Shown in pieces: positions 19,001 through 27,918 of a stretch of 64,000 nt of DNA. The number at the start of each line of letters is the position of its first letter. Within the stretch, counting starts at the first letter, position 1. The stretch is taken from assembly GCF_003339865.1 (NCBI RefSeq), contig NZ_QPKV01000002.1, positions 558,001 through 622,000 of the forward strand, read 5' to 3'. Position numbers and translations under genes: made by a program. The notes below the pieces were generated by a model that searched no databases, was not told the origin of the DNA, and was given only the letters and a program-made list of their open reading frames with translations. This DNA comes from Pedobacter chinensis (GTDB lineage: Bacteria; Bacteroidota; Bacteroidia; Sphingobacteriales; Sphingobacteriaceae).

Positions 19001-21444
19001 TTATCGGGCTGAAAAGCAATGTTCACGAAATTGCCGAAGCCTACCGCACTGCTTATCCACACGCTAAAATCCTGTTTCCTGGCAAAGAAGATTTTACGCC
19101 CCAAAAACGCCTGCGGATTTTCGGGGATATTAAAAATAACGATTGGGATTGTGTAATCCTTACACACGACCAATTCGGAATGATACCCCAAAGCCCCGAA
19201 ATACAAAAAGAAATCCTTGAAATAGAATTGGACAGCGTAGAGCGTAACCTCGATGCCCTACAATCGCAAGGCAAGGAAGTGACCAGAGGAATGCTTGCCG
19301 GAGTAATCAAGCGGAAAGAAAACCTCGAAGTAAAGCTCAAAACCCTACAACACGATATTCAAAACCGCAAAGATGATGTGGTGGATTTTAAGATGATGGG
19401 TATAGACCATTTGTTCGTGGACGAAAGCCATCAGTTCAAAAATCTGATGTTCAATACAAGGCATACACGGGTTGCCGGATTGGGCAATGTGGACGGTAGT
19501 CAAAAGGCAATGAACCTGCTCTTTGCTATCCGTACCATTCAGGAACGCATCAATGCGGATATGGGAGCAACTTTCCTTTCGGGTACAACTATCAGCAATT
19601 CATTAACGGAATTGTACCTGCTGTTCAAATACCTGCGACCAAGAGCAATGGAAAAGCAGGGTATTCATTCTTTTGATGCGTGGGCAGCTATCTATGCGAG
19701 GAAAACAACCGATTATGAGTTTTCAGTCGCTAACAATATCGTGGCAAAAGAGCGTTTCCGATACTTTATCAAAGTGCCGGAGCTTGCCCAATTCTATTCT
19801 GAAATCACGGATTACCGAACAGCAAAGGATATAGGCATTGACCGCCCGAATAAGAACGAGGTGCTGTATAACATACCACCTACTCCAGACCAAGCTGAAT
19901 TTATCCAAAAACTAATGGAGTTTGCCAAAACAGGAAATGCGGAACTGTTGGGCAGACCAAAGCTAAGTGCCAGCGAAGAAAAAGCAAAGATGCTTATTGC
20001 TACGGATTACGCCCGTAAGATGTCGCTCGATATGCGAATGGTAAGCGGTGCTTATGAAGACCATCCAGATAATAAGGCTTCGCATTGTGCCAATAATATT
20101 GCTAAGTATTATAACCAATACAACGCACAGAAAGGAACACAATTCGTTTTCTCTGATTTAGGAACCTACAAGCCGGGCGAATGGAACGTGTGCTCCGAAA
20201 TTAAACGTAAGCTCGTGGAAGACCACGGTATACCTGCGAATGAAGTCCGGTTTATTCAGGAAGCCAAAACGGACAAGCAACGTAAGGAATTGATTAAGGG
20301 AATGAACGAGGGTAAAATCCGTGTGCTGTTCGGTTCTACAAGTATGCTGGGTACGGGCGTGAACGCACAGAAAAGAGCCGTTGCCGTTCATCATTTAGAT
20401 ACCCCTTGGCGACCGAGCGACCTTGCCCAAAGGGATGGCAGAGCTGTTCGTAAGGGCAATGAGATTGCCAAGTTTTTTGCAGATAACAAAGTAGATGTAA
20501 TCATCTATGCCGTAGAAAAATCACTGGACAGTTATAAGTTCAACCTGCTGTACAATAAACAGCTATTTATTGACCAATTAAAAAACAATAATCTCGGTAA
20601 ACGTACCATTGACGAGGGCAGTATGGACGAAAAATCGGGAATGAACTTTTCGGAATATGTGGCTATCCTTTCAGGAAATACAGACCTGTTGGACAAAGCC
20701 AAATTAGAAAAGCAGATTGCAGGACTGGAAAGCGAAAAGCAAGCGTTCAACCGTTCTAAATTCAGTGCTAAATACAAGCTACAAGACTTTACGGAATTGC
20801 TGGAAGCCTCCCAAAGTTGGTTAAACCGAATGAGCCTTGATTGGGAAAATTTACAGCAACGCATACAAAAGCGTTCTGACGGCACTATCGCAAACCCTGT
20901 TCAGTTGGACGGCTTACAGCCCAATGCGGATATAAAACAAATCGGAGCGAAACTCAACCAGCTTGCGGATAAAGCCCGCACCGGAGGTCAGTATGAAGAA
21001 ATAGGAAGCCTGTATGGATTTACCTTATTGGTTAAAACCGAAATATCCGAAAAAGAGGGCGTAGATATTCGGGTAAACCGCTTTTTGGTACAGGGAGAGG
21101 GCAATATCAAGTACACTTACAACAATGGTTTAATGGCGAAAGAACCCGAAACCGCATCATTGAACTTTTTGAGGGCATTGGAAAAATTGCCCGGCTATAT
21201 TGACCAGGAACAAAAGAAGATTACTGAAATTAAAAAAGACCTGCCTATACTTCAGGAAGTAGTGGGCGGAACGTGGTCTAAGGAAAGCCGATTGAGCGAA
21301 CTTAAAACGGAACTGGCTGCCGTGGAACGAAAAATACAGTTATCCATTACCCCTGACTTAAAAAATCAGGAGACTGAGCACCATGAGGAAACCATTAATA
21401 TTAATGATTTACAAGGGAATTCTGTACGATTACGGACAATGTAG
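16051..21444 (+). CDS. Giant N6-methylase-like / SNF2 helicase fusion protein
   Basis: A 1797-residue protein. The N-terminal ~320 residues resemble an N-6 adenine DNA methyltransferase: a TPPQVIDA segment, the SAM-site-like EPSAGIGSF, and SNIPFGD (N194) where active enzymes have (N/D)PP(Y/F). The change of the second position to isoleucine may weaken catalysis. A Q/T/P-rich linker (~400-520) follows. The C-terminal half is a superfamily 2 helicase with Walker A GAGKT (959-963), DESH box (1124-1127), the SGTTISNS motif III region and a late arginine-rich motif VI in [13 protein letters not shown]. Proteins of this architecture are conserved in Bacteroidota ICEs and resemble DarB-like antirestriction proteins, but their function here is inferred. 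Confidence 0.85.
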   Translation: MGFSKKQHLQQNIDALRIAFKLEKENRQATVGERLLMMQYSGFGGLKFVLNPIAEEIDINNWRKTEHDLFPITQELHQLLKENSEDDKQYRRYVDSMKSSVLTAFYTPPQVIDAISASLRESGLNIQKFLEPSAGIGSFVQSFAESQTEVTAYEKDVLTGKILKQLYPESNIRVSGFEEIPEKEHNTYDVVASNIPFGDTSVFDLSYSRSKDSAKVQAARSIHNYFFLKGTDMLREGGLLAYITSQGILNSPKNEPIRRALMQDNNLVSVVRLPNNLFTEYAGTEVGSDLIILQKNTAKQSLNETEELFCQSRQTKYNTPSNAYFQNGTRVIHTDRKIDTDPYGQPAIIYIHKDGVAGIAKDLKMMLSDDFGKHLNVDLYKGERNDEPIVQIPVQPTPPVIEREIIQPEQPRFTQTTIVKESSQEKQLSIFDLFENVSEPVMAVAPPKRTTQAKRQTANKRRGAIGRQTDLFSSATQQPYTPPVSNGTTNGTTATNSNKQEVIGDLFSGINGNGQADKPAVPDTIPEPAPYSGKLQSFHRNDCLVVDNGWVGHLQDVDTADGTAVFHPLQLPTSQKARAEAYIAVRDIYQELYNKEANFQTEHKEERENLNRLYDAFVKRYGNLNSADNVKLIKTDSSGKEIPYLERVVGGVVHKADIFSRPVSFSTVTIATDNPEEALAASLNKYGSVDLGYMSEISGMPDDALKEALNGRIYYNPLQKEYEISERWIAGNVVEKAEDVRTYIENNPDDAQAKASLTVLEEARPRRIEFEELDFNLGERWIPTGIYARFASHLFDTDVLVHYSESSDDFSVKCDRKNLHIWEKYAVKAESRTFDGIALLKHALVNTTPDITKKIKVGDQEVKVRDMEAIQMAYTKIDEIRTAFTEWLHAQNDEFKNRLTDQYNDTFNCFVRPNYEGTHQDFPGLDRKALGIKDLYSSQKDTVWMIKLNNGAICDHEVGAGKTLVMCVAAQEMKRLGLAHKPMIIGLKSNVHEIAEAYRTAYPHAKILFPGKEDFTPQKRLRIFGDIKNNDWDCVILTHDQFGMIPQSPEIQKEILEIELDSVERNLDALQSQGKEVTRGMLAGVIKRKENLEVKLKTLQHDIQNRKDDVVDFKMMGIDHLFVDESHQFKNLMFNTRHTRVAGLGNVDGSQKAMNLLFAIRTIQERINADMGATFLSGTTISNSLTELYLLFKYLRPRAMEKQGIHSFDAWAAIYARKTTDYEFSVANNIVAKERFRYFIKVPELAQFYSEITDYRTAKDIGIDRPNKNEVLYNIPPTPDQAEFIQKLMEFAKTGNAELLGRPKLSASEEKAKMLIATDYARKMSLDMRMVSGAYEDHPDNKASHCANNIAKYYNQYNAQKGTQFVFSDLGTYKPGEWNVCSEIKRKLVEDHGIPANEVRFIQEAKTDKQRKELIKGMNEGKIRVLFGSTSMLGTGVNAQKRAVAVHHLDTPWRPSDLAQRDGRAVRKGNEIAKFFADNKVDVIIYAVEKSLDSYKFNLLYNKQLFIDQLKNNNLGKRTIDEGSMDEKSGMNFSEYVAILSGNTDLLDKAKLEKQIAGLESEKQAFNRSKFSAKYKLQDFTELLEASQSWLNRMSLDWENLQQRIQKRSDGTIANPVQLDGLQPNADIKQIGAKLNQLADKARTGGQYEEIGSLYGFTLLVKTEISEKEGVDIRVNRFLVQGEGNIKYTYNNGLMAKEPETASLNFLRALEKLPGYIDQEQKKITEIKKDLPILQEVVGGTWSKESRLSELKTELAAVERKIQLSITPDLKNQETEHHEETININDLQGNSVRLRTM

Positions 21445-21458
21445 CTGTATCTGTAAAC

Positions 21459-21497
21459 AAAAAATAGCTACCCTAAAAAAGATAGCTAATTTTTTTA
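21459..21497. terminator. Bidirectional terminator between helicase and mobC genes
   Basis: An A-rich arm with TAGCTA (near 21465) pairs with TAGCTA followed by a T-run (near 21483), giving AAAAAATAGCTA against TAGCTAATTTTTT with one bulge. It lies between two convergent genes and overlaps the end of the mobC stop region. Confidence 0.6.
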
Positions 21498-23495
21498 TTC
21501 TTTTTGCACCAGATGTTGTAAGTCAGGATCATTCTTAATCCTTTCCAACTCACTTTCGATAATATGAACGATATCCAGTTTTATTTGTCTATAATTAGCC
21601 TCAATGTCCCGTTTCATATTGTCTTCACCGTTTTCATCAACAAAGGATAATATTTCTGGTATCTTCTGATAGGCTTTGGTTTCGACAGCTACCTTGTCAT
21701 TGTCCACCACGATTTCAGCGTGGAATATCTTTTGCTCGATACGCTCGTCAAAGTTATCAGATACCGAACCCACGAACATACCTTGTGTAAGTGTTGAGAT
21801 TTTAGAAGCTGGTATCAAACTATCCAACTGCGTAGAAATTGAAGTTGATTTGTCATTTCGGTTGATGGTCATACTTTGGCGTTTCTGTAATACCTTTCCG
21901 AAGCGTTCCGAAAGACTTTTTGCCGTTTCGCCAACCACCTGACCACTGAATATATTACCAACCGTGTTCTGTATTACCTTGCTCTCTTTGTCGCCGTAAT
22001 CCCTCGTTAACTGTGAAAAGTCCTGAAAGCCCAGGCACACAGCCACCTTGTTACTTCTCGCCGTTGCGATAAGATTATCCAAGCCCCTAAAATAAATTGT
22101 GGGCAACTCATCTATGATAACAGAACTCTTTAGCTGTCCTTTTTTGTTGATGAGTTTTACAATTCTTGAATTGTATAACCCTAATGCTGCGGAGTAAATA
22201 TTTTGACGGTCGGGATTATTGCCAACGCATAAAATCTTTGGTTCCTTTGGGTTGTTGATGTCCAACGAAAAATCATCTCCGGTCATTACCCAATAAAGGC
22301 TCGGAGAAATCATTCTTGACAAAGGGATTTTTGCCGATGCAATCTGCCCCTGCAACTGGTCTTGGGCTCCGCCTTGCCAGGCATCGAGAAAGGGAGATAA
22401 ATAATTCTCTAATTCATAATAAGAGGTCAAAATCGTAAATACGTCCGAATACTTTTTATTGAGTAATTCAATGGCGTGGGGAAAGGTGCAATATTTACCA
22501 TCCTCATAAATTTTCAGATACCAAATTATTGCTGCAAGCAAGATAATTGGACTTTCCACGAAGAAATCCCCTTGCTTCTGTATCCACGACCTGTTGAGGT
22601 TTAACATTATCGTATAAGCCGCTTCGTAGGCATCTGAAATATCCGTCATAAAGTCGGGATTTAATGGATTACACCTGTGGCTCTTTCTTGGGTCGTCAAA
22701 GTTAATCACGTAGAATTTCGGATGAACTTTGTACTTATCCCTGTTCTTCAGTAAATGATTGTAAGCAATCGTAGATAGGTCGTCAAACTTGAAATCGTAG
22801 ATGTACATTGAGAAGCCTTTCTCAATCTGCTGTTTGATATAATTGTTTACAATGGCATACGATTTTCCGGAACCTGGAGTTCCCAACACAATCGTTGCCC
22901 GAAAAGGATTGACGATATTAATCCAGCCATCATTCCATTTGTTCTTGTAATAAAACTTGGTAGGTAGATTGACCGAATACTCGTTTTCCATCAGTTTGGT
23001 TTCCTGCTGAAAACTCTCATTTTCATTATTGAAAACATCGTCCATCAGGTTAGTACGGAGCAATCGGCTCATCCATACTCCAGCTACCATTAAGGCGATA
23101 TAACCTAAACTTGTGGTAAGTATATACAGAAATGTAGCTGTGTTCAGTGGTAGCTTTAAGAGAGGAAAGTTCAGAAAGAAAAGGACAAAGCCGATAGCTA
23201 AAGCCACATAGATTTTAGACCAGGTTATCTTTTCGTTTTTAACGCCCTTAGTACCCAAACAGCTTAATGCCAATAATACTAAAGCAAAAACTTTCGTATA
23301 TAGTGTATGTGAAAACAGTCCGGCGGTACGCTGAAAATTGCTTAATATTTTGTTGATGATTTCTAACGTCCAGCCACGTTCTATAAAGAAACCGTAGCAA
23401 AACCAATACAAGTGCATCAATACTATAATGATGCTTACTGCTCGCATAAAAGCCATAATCTTTGCAAGCCCTCTTAAATCGTCTTCTCCCTGCAT
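21495..23495 (-). CDS. mobC: Type IV coupling protein (VirD4/TraG-like, MobC of CTnDOT-type ICEs)
   Basis: A 666-residue membrane-anchored ATPase that delivers the relaxase-DNA complex to the conjugation channel. Four or so hydrophobic segments lie in the first 145 residues. The P-loop is GTPGSGKS (205-212), and the Walker B region is VIIDELPTIYFRGLDN, followed by the NKVAVCLGFQDFSQL strand typical of VirD4 proteins. It is the last gene of the mobA-relaxase-mobC row on the minus strand. A phased array lies upstream, between it and the relaxase gene, so it can be transcribed separately from mobA/mobB. Confidence 0.92.
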   Translation of the reverse strand: MQGEDDLRGLAKIMAFMRAVSIIIVLMHLYWFCYGFFIERGWTLEIINKILSNFQRTAGLFSHTLYTKVFALVLLALSCLGTKGVKNEKITWSKIYVALAIGFVLFFLNFPLLKLPLNTATFLYILTTSLGYIALMVAGVWMSRLLRTNLMDDVFNNENESFQQETKLMENEYSVNLPTKFYYKNKWNDGWINIVNPFRATIVLGTPGSGKSYAIVNNYIKQQIEKGFSMYIYDFKFDDLSTIAYNHLLKNRDKYKVHPKFYVINFDDPRKSHRCNPLNPDFMTDISDAYEAAYTIMLNLNRSWIQKQGDFFVESPIILLAAIIWYLKIYEDGKYCTFPHAIELLNKKYSDVFTILTSYYELENYLSPFLDAWQGGAQDQLQGQIASAKIPLSRMISPSLYWVMTGDDFSLDINNPKEPKILCVGNNPDRQNIYSAALGLYNSRIVKLINKKGQLKSSVIIDELPTIYFRGLDNLIATARSNKVAVCLGFQDFSQLTRDYGDKESKVIQNTVGNIFSGQVVGETAKSLSERFGKVLQKRQSMTINRNDKSTSISTQLDSLIPASKISTLTQGMFVGSVSDNFDERIEQKIFHAEIVVDNDKVAVETKAYQKIPEILSFVDENGEDNMKRDIEANYRQIKLDIVHIIESELERIKNDPDLQHLVQKE

Positions 23496-23556
23496 TTTTA
23501 TAAATTTTTAAATGTTCGGGCGTGAATTTATGAGCTATATAGTGTGACTGTGAGAT

Positions 23557-23592
23557 TGTGGCAGTCAAAGGCAGTACGTGGCAGTGTTTGGC
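23557..23592 (-). promoter_or_regulatory. Array site 4: phased GCC words upstream of mobC
   Basis: Read on the minus strand: GCCAAACAC, TGCCACGTAC, TGCCTTTGAC, TGCCACAA, with GCC recurring every 10 bp. It is about 62 bp upstream of the mobC start and points at that gene. It also separates mobC from the relaxase gene, whose stop codon is at 23602. Confidence 0.7.
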
Positions 23593-23601
23593 TGAATATA
23601 A

Positions 23602-24891
23602 CTACTGACCTCTTTTGCGTTTCCGCTTTTTCTTCATTTTGTTGGCAAAGTCCGCTTCATCGTAATCTTCTCCCTGTGCTTCGGGAATGAGCAAACCACC
23701 AAAGGCTTCAATCAAACCGTCGTCTTTCTTATTGGTATCATCAAATTCAAACATAGGGTGCGGTTGCTCTGATGTTAATTCCTCTCTGTCCTCTAAACGG
23801 GATATTTTTTCTTGTGGCTCGTCCAGCTCTTTGATGTCGGGCTTGATGTTATTGTTCCAATAATCATTAAAGGTATTGGCAGAAAGTTCCTTTGCTAACC
23901 GTGAGCCATTCCAAACGGTTTTTGAATTGTGGTCTATGAACGTCATACCGTAGATACGTCCGGTGTCGTTTCTGCGAACCACCACGTTAATACCTTGCTC
24001 GCCCAACTGCTTCTTAAAGCTCAATTCATTATCCGTAGATTGCAGGGCAATGGTAACGGCTGTTTTTAACGTCTGCTTGGTCGGGTGGTCTTTCAAAGCC
24101 GTTTTGCATTTCGCAAAATGCAATTCCAATGCTGGTAGCCCTGCATTCTTTCCGAATAAGGAAGCCTTAAACGGATTTCCTGCTTTTTCGCCTTTTTCAT
24201 TCAACGGAATATACAGCAAACCTTGCTGTGGTTTTCCCTGCAATTCGCCCTCCACTTTCTCGGTGGTAATATTGAAAAGAGAAAGCAAAGCATTGTATTC
24301 TCCCAAAGTCTGATATTGATAATAGTTCGGCAGGTGTCGGACAACGGATGCAATCTGACTTTTTACATCGCCTTTACTGTAATCCACAGGGTGGAAAATT
24401 TTATCGTTCTGGCTACGCTCTTTATCTGTTGCAGGTATCAAATGGTGTTGTTTTTCGAGTTCACGGCAGATGTTCATCGACCGCATTTTCTCGAATTTGT
24501 CCGAAATCTTTTTTCCGTTTTCGTCCACACAAACCGACACGATATGGATATGGGTACGGTCAATATCGGTATGCTTAAATACCACAAAAGGCTGTTCGCC
24601 ATATCCCAACTCCCGCATATACTGCTGTGCCATTTCCCGAAACTTATCATCGCTAACGGTATCTTTCGGGTCGGGATTGAGCGAAATATGCAGGGTATGT
24701 TTCTCTGTATTTTGATTAGCTAACAGATAAGGAGCAAAAGATTGTGCTAATTGTGCAACGGAATACTGCCCGTTTGCCGTTTCAATTATCTTATTTGCAA
24801 ACAGAATTTGTCCGTTTTCTTTCTCTACTTTCAGATTATTATACGCCAATGCTCCGTATAAATTTGCACTTCTTCCTATTTTCGCTATCAT
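23602..24891 (-). CDS. mobB: Relaxase / mobilisation nuclease (MobB of CTnDOT-type ICEs)
   Basis: A 429-residue relaxase of the PF03432 family (MOBP-like). The metal-binding histidine cluster is readable as HTDIDRTHIHIVS (H107, H114, H116), with further histidines at H65 and H68 (KHTLHISLNP). The probable catalytic tyrosine is near the N terminus (Y12 or Y17). It nicks one DNA strand at oriT and stays covalently attached during transfer. The C-terminal half is basic and likely binds DNA or the coupling protein; the tail ends in a K/R run. It starts 2 bp after the mobA stop codon. Confidence 0.9.
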   Translation of the reverse strand: MIAKIGRSANLYGALAYNNLKVEKENGQILFANKIIETANGQYSVAQLAQSFAPYLLANQNTEKHTLHISLNPDPKDTVSDDKFREMAQQYMRELGYGEQPFVVFKHTDIDRTHIHIVSVCVDENGKKISDKFEKMRSMNICRELEKQHHLIPATDKERSQNDKIFHPVDYSKGDVKSQIASVVRHLPNYYQYQTLGEYNALLSLFNITTEKVEGELQGKPQQGLLYIPLNEKGEKAGNPFKASLFGKNAGLPALELHFAKCKTALKDHPTKQTLKTAVTIALQSTDNELSFKKQLGEQGINVVVRRNDTGRIYGMTFIDHNSKTVWNGSRLAKELSANTFNDYWNNNIKPDIKELDEPQEKISRLEDREELTSEQPHPMFEFDDTNKKDDGLIEAFGGLLIPEAQGEDYDEADFANKMKKKRKRKRGQ

Positions 24892-24893
24892 TA

Positions 24894-25334
24894 CTACCGC
24901 TGTTTTTTGAGGTATTTTTTATCGAACTCTTCGGTTATCTCCACCACTTTTTTGAACAATTCGACCATTTCTGCTGTCTGTTTTTCCAATTTATACAGGT
25001 AAGCCGATGCTTTTTTCTCGGAAAAACTCTTGTACAATAGCTTCACAATCTGATTATAATTGACACCAATTGAGCGGAATTGACTGTGAAACGAAGTCAG
25101 TCGCATATAGAAATCAACCGTTCCTTTGTCGATATGCACCGATTTTATCGTCTTATTGAAGATACAGGACGTTATAAAATGTGCCTTTACCTGCATTCCC
25201 GATTTATCAAAGAGGGCAAGAAAACGGGCGTGTTCTTCCTCGGTAAAGGAAATTGTGTAGCGGATTTTCGCAGGGTCGTCTTTAAGCGGTCGCCCCGTCT
25301 TTTTTAACTGCTTTTTGCTGTTCTCATTCATCAC
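24894..25334 (-). CDS. mobA: MobA-type relaxosome accessory protein
   Basis: A 146-residue basic protein of the MobA/BmgB-like mobilisation family. The N-terminal KKTGRPLKDDPAKIRYTISF followed by TEEEHARFLALFDKSG looks like a ribbon-helix-helix unit. The C-terminal half is helical (LTSFHSQFRSIGVNYNQIVK), as in MobC-domain relaxosome proteins that bind oriT and assist nicking. It is the first gene of the mob row and lies directly beside the hairpin-rich region proposed here as oriT. Confidence 0.85.
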   Translation of the reverse strand: MMNENSKKQLKKTGRPLKDDPAKIRYTISFTEEEHARFLALFDKSGMQVKAHFITSCIFNKTIKSVHIDKGTVDFYMRLTSFHSQFRSIGVNYNQIVKLLYKSFSEKKASAYLYKLEKQTAEMVELFKKVVEITEEFDKKYLKKQR

Positions 25335-25356
25335 TAATCCATTTTTAATTCACACA

Positions 25357-25535
25357 AAAACGCCGACTTCGGAGGACGTTTTCTGCCCCCTGCAAGGGCA
25401 AGTTGTTTTGAGCATCCGAAAAGTTTTCGAGATGCTCAAAACACAACTTGCCGTGTTCTGTTGAACACAAAAATCCGCCCTGCGGGACGGATTGATTTTA
25501 ACAGGGAAAAACGGCTCGATGCCGTTACTGTTAAA
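25357..25535. other. Candidate oriT: cluster of consecutive hairpins
   Basis: Between mobA and the traA region five inverted repeats follow one another. (a) AAAACG/CGTTTT, 25357-25382, with inner CCGA/TTCGG. (b) A 20-22 bp arm pair starting GGCAAGTTG at 25397 and ending CAACTTGCC at 25452, closed by CGAAAA/TTTTCG; the arms differ only by an extra GT. (c) GTGTTC/GAACAC, 25453-25468. (d) AATCCG/CGGATT with inner CCC/GGG, 25472-25493. (e) TTTAACAG/CTGTTAAA enclosing AACGGC/GCCGTT, 25498-25535. Relaxase recognition sites lie beside the mob genes and contain such hairpins, so this is the best oriT candidate. The nick position cannot be told from sequence. Confidence 0.6.
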
Positions 25536-25630
25536 TTCCGTTTTGTCCATTCGATTTTGCATAAATCCGTTAATAAAATTCATTTTACAAAGTAAAGGCC
25601 TCTTTCTGAAAGCATTGCAGTGTAACAGAG

Positions 25631-25666
25631 TGCCAAACACTGCCTTTGAACGCCAAACACTGCCAC
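25631..25666 (+). promoter_or_regulatory. Array site 5: phased GCC words upstream of the traA row
   Basis: The clearest array. Words TGCCAAACAC, TGCCTTTGAA, CGCCAAACAC, TGCCACC start every 10 bp, and the 13-mer GCCAAACACTGCC is repeated exactly with a 20-bp period (25632 and 25652). It reads towards traA but is about 430 bp from its start codon, unlike the other sites, so a long leader would be needed. Confidence 0.75.
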
Positions 25667-25699
25667 CTGTGTACAACAAGGAAAATAACATTGGTTCTT

Positions 25700-26080
25700 T
25701 GTATCAGATTTCAGGCAGGAACGCTATCAGACCATCATTCAGAGCGGATAGACAGCGTTCAGAAATGCAGGCCATTCTGCAAGCCGGATTGCAAGACTGC
25801 AAGATTGCAGGATTGTAAGAAAGCAAACGAGATAGACTGACGACAGGCAATCACGCAAGACAGACTTCCTGAACGTATGCAGGTTTGCAGGAGTACAGGA
25901 ATGACGGCTATACTGACTGATAGCAAACAGGAACGGGTGCAGTCCTGCCGTATTGCAGAGAGGCAGACAGTCACAAGTTCAGTAAAGCAAGATGGCTGGC
26001 TATCCTGCAAGGAAGCCGGAATGAAATCAGGAATGACTGACAGACAGTCCTCAGGACGGGAAGCCTGCAAGAAAGTAGAA
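25700..26080 (+). repeat. Strand-asymmetric degenerate short repeats upstream of parA/traA
   Basis: About 380 bp without a credible gene. The plus strand is dominated by short related words: GCAAGA, GCAGGA, CAGGAATGAC (twice, 25897 and 26028), GACAGAC and TGACTGA. A local tandem set occurs at 25790-25816, with four units of the form GATTGCAAGA or a near match. Open frames on both strands translate to low-complexity sequence and are rejected. The region could be a long leader, or a centromere-like site for the adjacent ParA-type protein; the latter is inference from position. Confidence 0.45.
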
Positions 26081-26098
26081 ACTTTAATTTTTTAAGAT

Positions 26099-26866
26099 AT
26101 GGAAACAAAAAAGAAACCGCTGTTCATTGCCTTTTCCTCTCAAAAAGGCGGCGTTGGCAAAAGCACATTTACGGCACTTGTTGCCAGCCTGCTCCATTAC
26201 CGGATGGGCTACAATGTAGCCGTGTTGGATTGCGATTATCCGCAGTACAGTTTATTGAAAATGCGTGAAAGGGATTTGAAAGCCGTAAGGGAAAACGAAC
26301 ACTTTAAGCGGATTGCCCACAGGCAATTTATGACCATTAATAAGAAAGCCTACACGATAGAGCAATGCAAAGCGGAAACCGCTTTGAGCGAAGCCGATAA
26401 TTTACTCCGTTCCTCAACTATTCCGTTTGATGTAGTTTTCTTCGACTTGCCCGGAACGGTCAACTCTGCCGGAATACTTCATACCCTTATGGGAATGGAC
26501 TACATTTTTTCGCCTATCACGGCTGACAGGGTTGTCGTGGAAAGTACACTGAGCTTTACACAGGCTCTTACTGATATTATAATGAAAAACGGGGGAAGCA
26601 CTATTAAAGGTATCCACCTGTTTTGGAACCAGGTGGACAGACGTGAAAAATCGGAACTCTATGATTTGTACGGCAAATTCATAGCGGACTTGGGTTTCTC
26701 CCTGATGAAAATTTATGTAACGGACAGCAAGCGTTTCAGAAAAGAAAGTGAAGCGATGGAAAAAACGCCTTTTCGTTCTTCTTTGCTACCGCCCGACCAA
26801 AGGCTGATGGCTGCTTGTCAGTTGGATTTATTTATCCAGGAATTTTTAAGAACCATTGAACTGTAA
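26099..26866 (+). CDS. traA: ParA/MinD-type ATPase (TraA of the ICE)
   Basis: A 255-residue deviant-Walker ATPase. The P-loop is SSQKGGVGKST (13-23) with the signature lysine K16 that acts across the dimer. The switch regions follow as VLDCDYPQYS and VVFFDLPGTVN. ParA proteins use ATP-dependent DNA binding to position or partition DNA; in CTnDOT-like elements the first gene of the tra region encodes such a protein. It is followed 5 bp later by three DUF3408 genes, which could supply the DNA-binding partner that ParA systems need. Confidence 0.9.
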   Translation: METKKKPLFIAFSSQKGGVGKSTFTALVASLLHYRMGYNVAVLDCDYPQYSLLKMRERDLKAVRENEHFKRIAHRQFMTINKKAYTIEQCKAETALSEADNLLRSSTIPFDVVFFDLPGTVNSAGILHTLMGMDYIFSPITADRVVVESTLSFTQALTDIIMKNGGSTIKGIHLFWNQVDRREKSELYDLYGKFIADLGFSLMKIYVTDSKRFRKESEAMEKTPFRSSLLPPDQRLMAACQLDLFIQEFLRTIEL

Positions 26867-26871
26867 CGATT

Positions 26872-27348
26872 ATGGAAAAAGGAAATAAAAAAAGAAACAG
26901 CCCTGAAATTGACGAAGAATATGTGATGTCATTAATGGCTGGCGGTGTCCGCAAAGAGGGAATGAAACAGCCACCCGCCGAGACGCCCAAAGAGCCTGCC
27001 AAAGAGCCTGCCAAAGAGGAAATCAAAGAAGTAGAAATTGCTAAAGAAGAGGTCAAGGATCAAATACAGGAGAAGCCTGTGCAAAAAGAGCGAACAAGAG
27101 CCAGAAAAAATTCAGACAGTACCTACGGTGAACGTTTTCTCAATACGCACTCAATGGAAAAGCGGGGCGACAAGAGCATCTATATCCGGCAGGAATACCA
27201 CGAACGCCTTTCCCGTATCGTACAGGTTATCGGGAAAGATAAGATACCGCTGTATGCTTACCTCGATAACATTCTCGAACATCATTTTGAACTGTTTGAG
27301 AAAGCAATTACCGATGATTTTAACGAGAAATTTAAACCCATTTTTTAA
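26872..27348 (+). CDS. DUF3408 protein, long form (TraB-like position)
   Basis: A 158-residue protein with a charged, P/K/E-rich N-terminal half (residues ~25-75, with repeated AKEPA units) and a C-terminal DUF3408 domain: IYIRQEYHERLSRIVQVIG, then YAYLDNILEHHF and a closing KPIF. The fold resembles ribbon-helix-helix or similar small DNA-binding units, but this is inferred. It is the first of three tandem paralogues between traA and traD and is probably co-transcribed with them. Confidence 0.8.
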   Translation: MEKGNKKRNSPEIDEEYVMSLMAGGVRKEGMKQPPAETPKEPAKEPAKEEIKEVEIAKEEVKDQIQEKPVQKERTRARKNSDSTYGERFLNTHSMEKRGDKSIYIRQEYHERLSRIVQVIGKDKIPLYAYLDNILEHHFELFEKAITDDFNEKFKPIF

Positions 27349-27359
27349 AGCATCTGATT

Positions 27360-27632
27360 ATGAAAAATACAAACAAAAAAACAGACAAAGCCTTACGCAC
27401 GGCTCAATACAAATCCACTTTCCTTACACCTACAGAGTTTATGGCAAGGAAAGGGAAAACGGTATATATCAGCAAAGAGTTTCATCAGAAACTGAACCTG
27501 CTTGTATTTATGCTCGGTGGTGGCAAGCTGACCCTTGCCGATTATTTACAGAATTTGCTTCAGCATCATTTTGATGATTTCGGAACGGAAATGAAAGAGC
27601 TTTATGGTAAAGCAGATAAACCAACTTTTTAA
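27360..27632 (+). CDS. DUF3408 protein, second paralogue (TraC-like position)
   Basis: A 90-residue protein consisting almost only of the DUF3408 domain (GKTVYISKEFHQKLNLLVFM, LADYLQNLLQHHF, ending DKPTF). It is the most diverged of the three copies: the YIR.EYHERL.RIVQV core of the others is YISKEFHQKLNLLVFM here. Spacing to its neighbours is 11 bp on both sides. Function unknown; probable accessory DNA-binding protein of conjugation or partition. Confidence 0.75.
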   Translation: MKNTNKKTDKALRTAQYKSTFLTPTEFMARKGKTVYISKEFHQKLNLLVFMLGGGKLTLADYLQNLLQHHFDDFGTEMKELYGKADKPTF

Positions 27633-27643
27633 AAATTATAGCG

Positions 27644-27916
27644 ATGAACAACAATAGAAAAAACCAGAAAAATATAGAGTGGAAAAACCTTTATCCCTCT
27701 CTATTCCTCATCAACCGCTTTCCGTCAGGACGGCACGGAAAAGTAGTGTACATACGCCCCGAATACCACGAACGTTTGCTCCGCATTGTACAGGTGTCAA
27801 GAGAAGAAAAAGCCACGCTTTACTCATTAATAGACAACATTCTTGAGCATCACTTCAAGGAATTTGGCGAAGACATCATCGATTATTACAACAAACAGAA
27901 CAAACCAATTTTTTAG
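27644..27916 (+). CDS. DUF3408 protein, third paralogue
   Basis: A 90-residue protein that keeps the family core almost as in the first copy (VVYIRPEYHERLLRIVQVSR, YSLIDNILEHHF, ending NKPIF). The first ~30 residues are basic and aromatic (KNQKNIEWKNLYPSLFLINR). It ends 2 bp before traD. The preservation of three copies suggests distinct partners or sites rather than a recent duplication. Confidence 0.75.
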   Translation: MNNNRKNQKNIEWKNLYPSLFLINRFPSGRHGKVVYIRPEYHERLLRIVQVSREEKATLYSLIDNILEHHFKEFGEDIIDYYNKQNKPIF

Positions 27917-27918
27917 CG

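Noticed and set aside
25631..25666. Phased GCC array as a CRISPR array
   Set aside because: Words are 10 bp without spacers of constant length, and no cas genes are present.
25759..26070. Open frames on both strands in the repeat region before traA
   Set aside because: Their translations are low complexity and follow the short DNA repeats. No conserved pattern of a protein.
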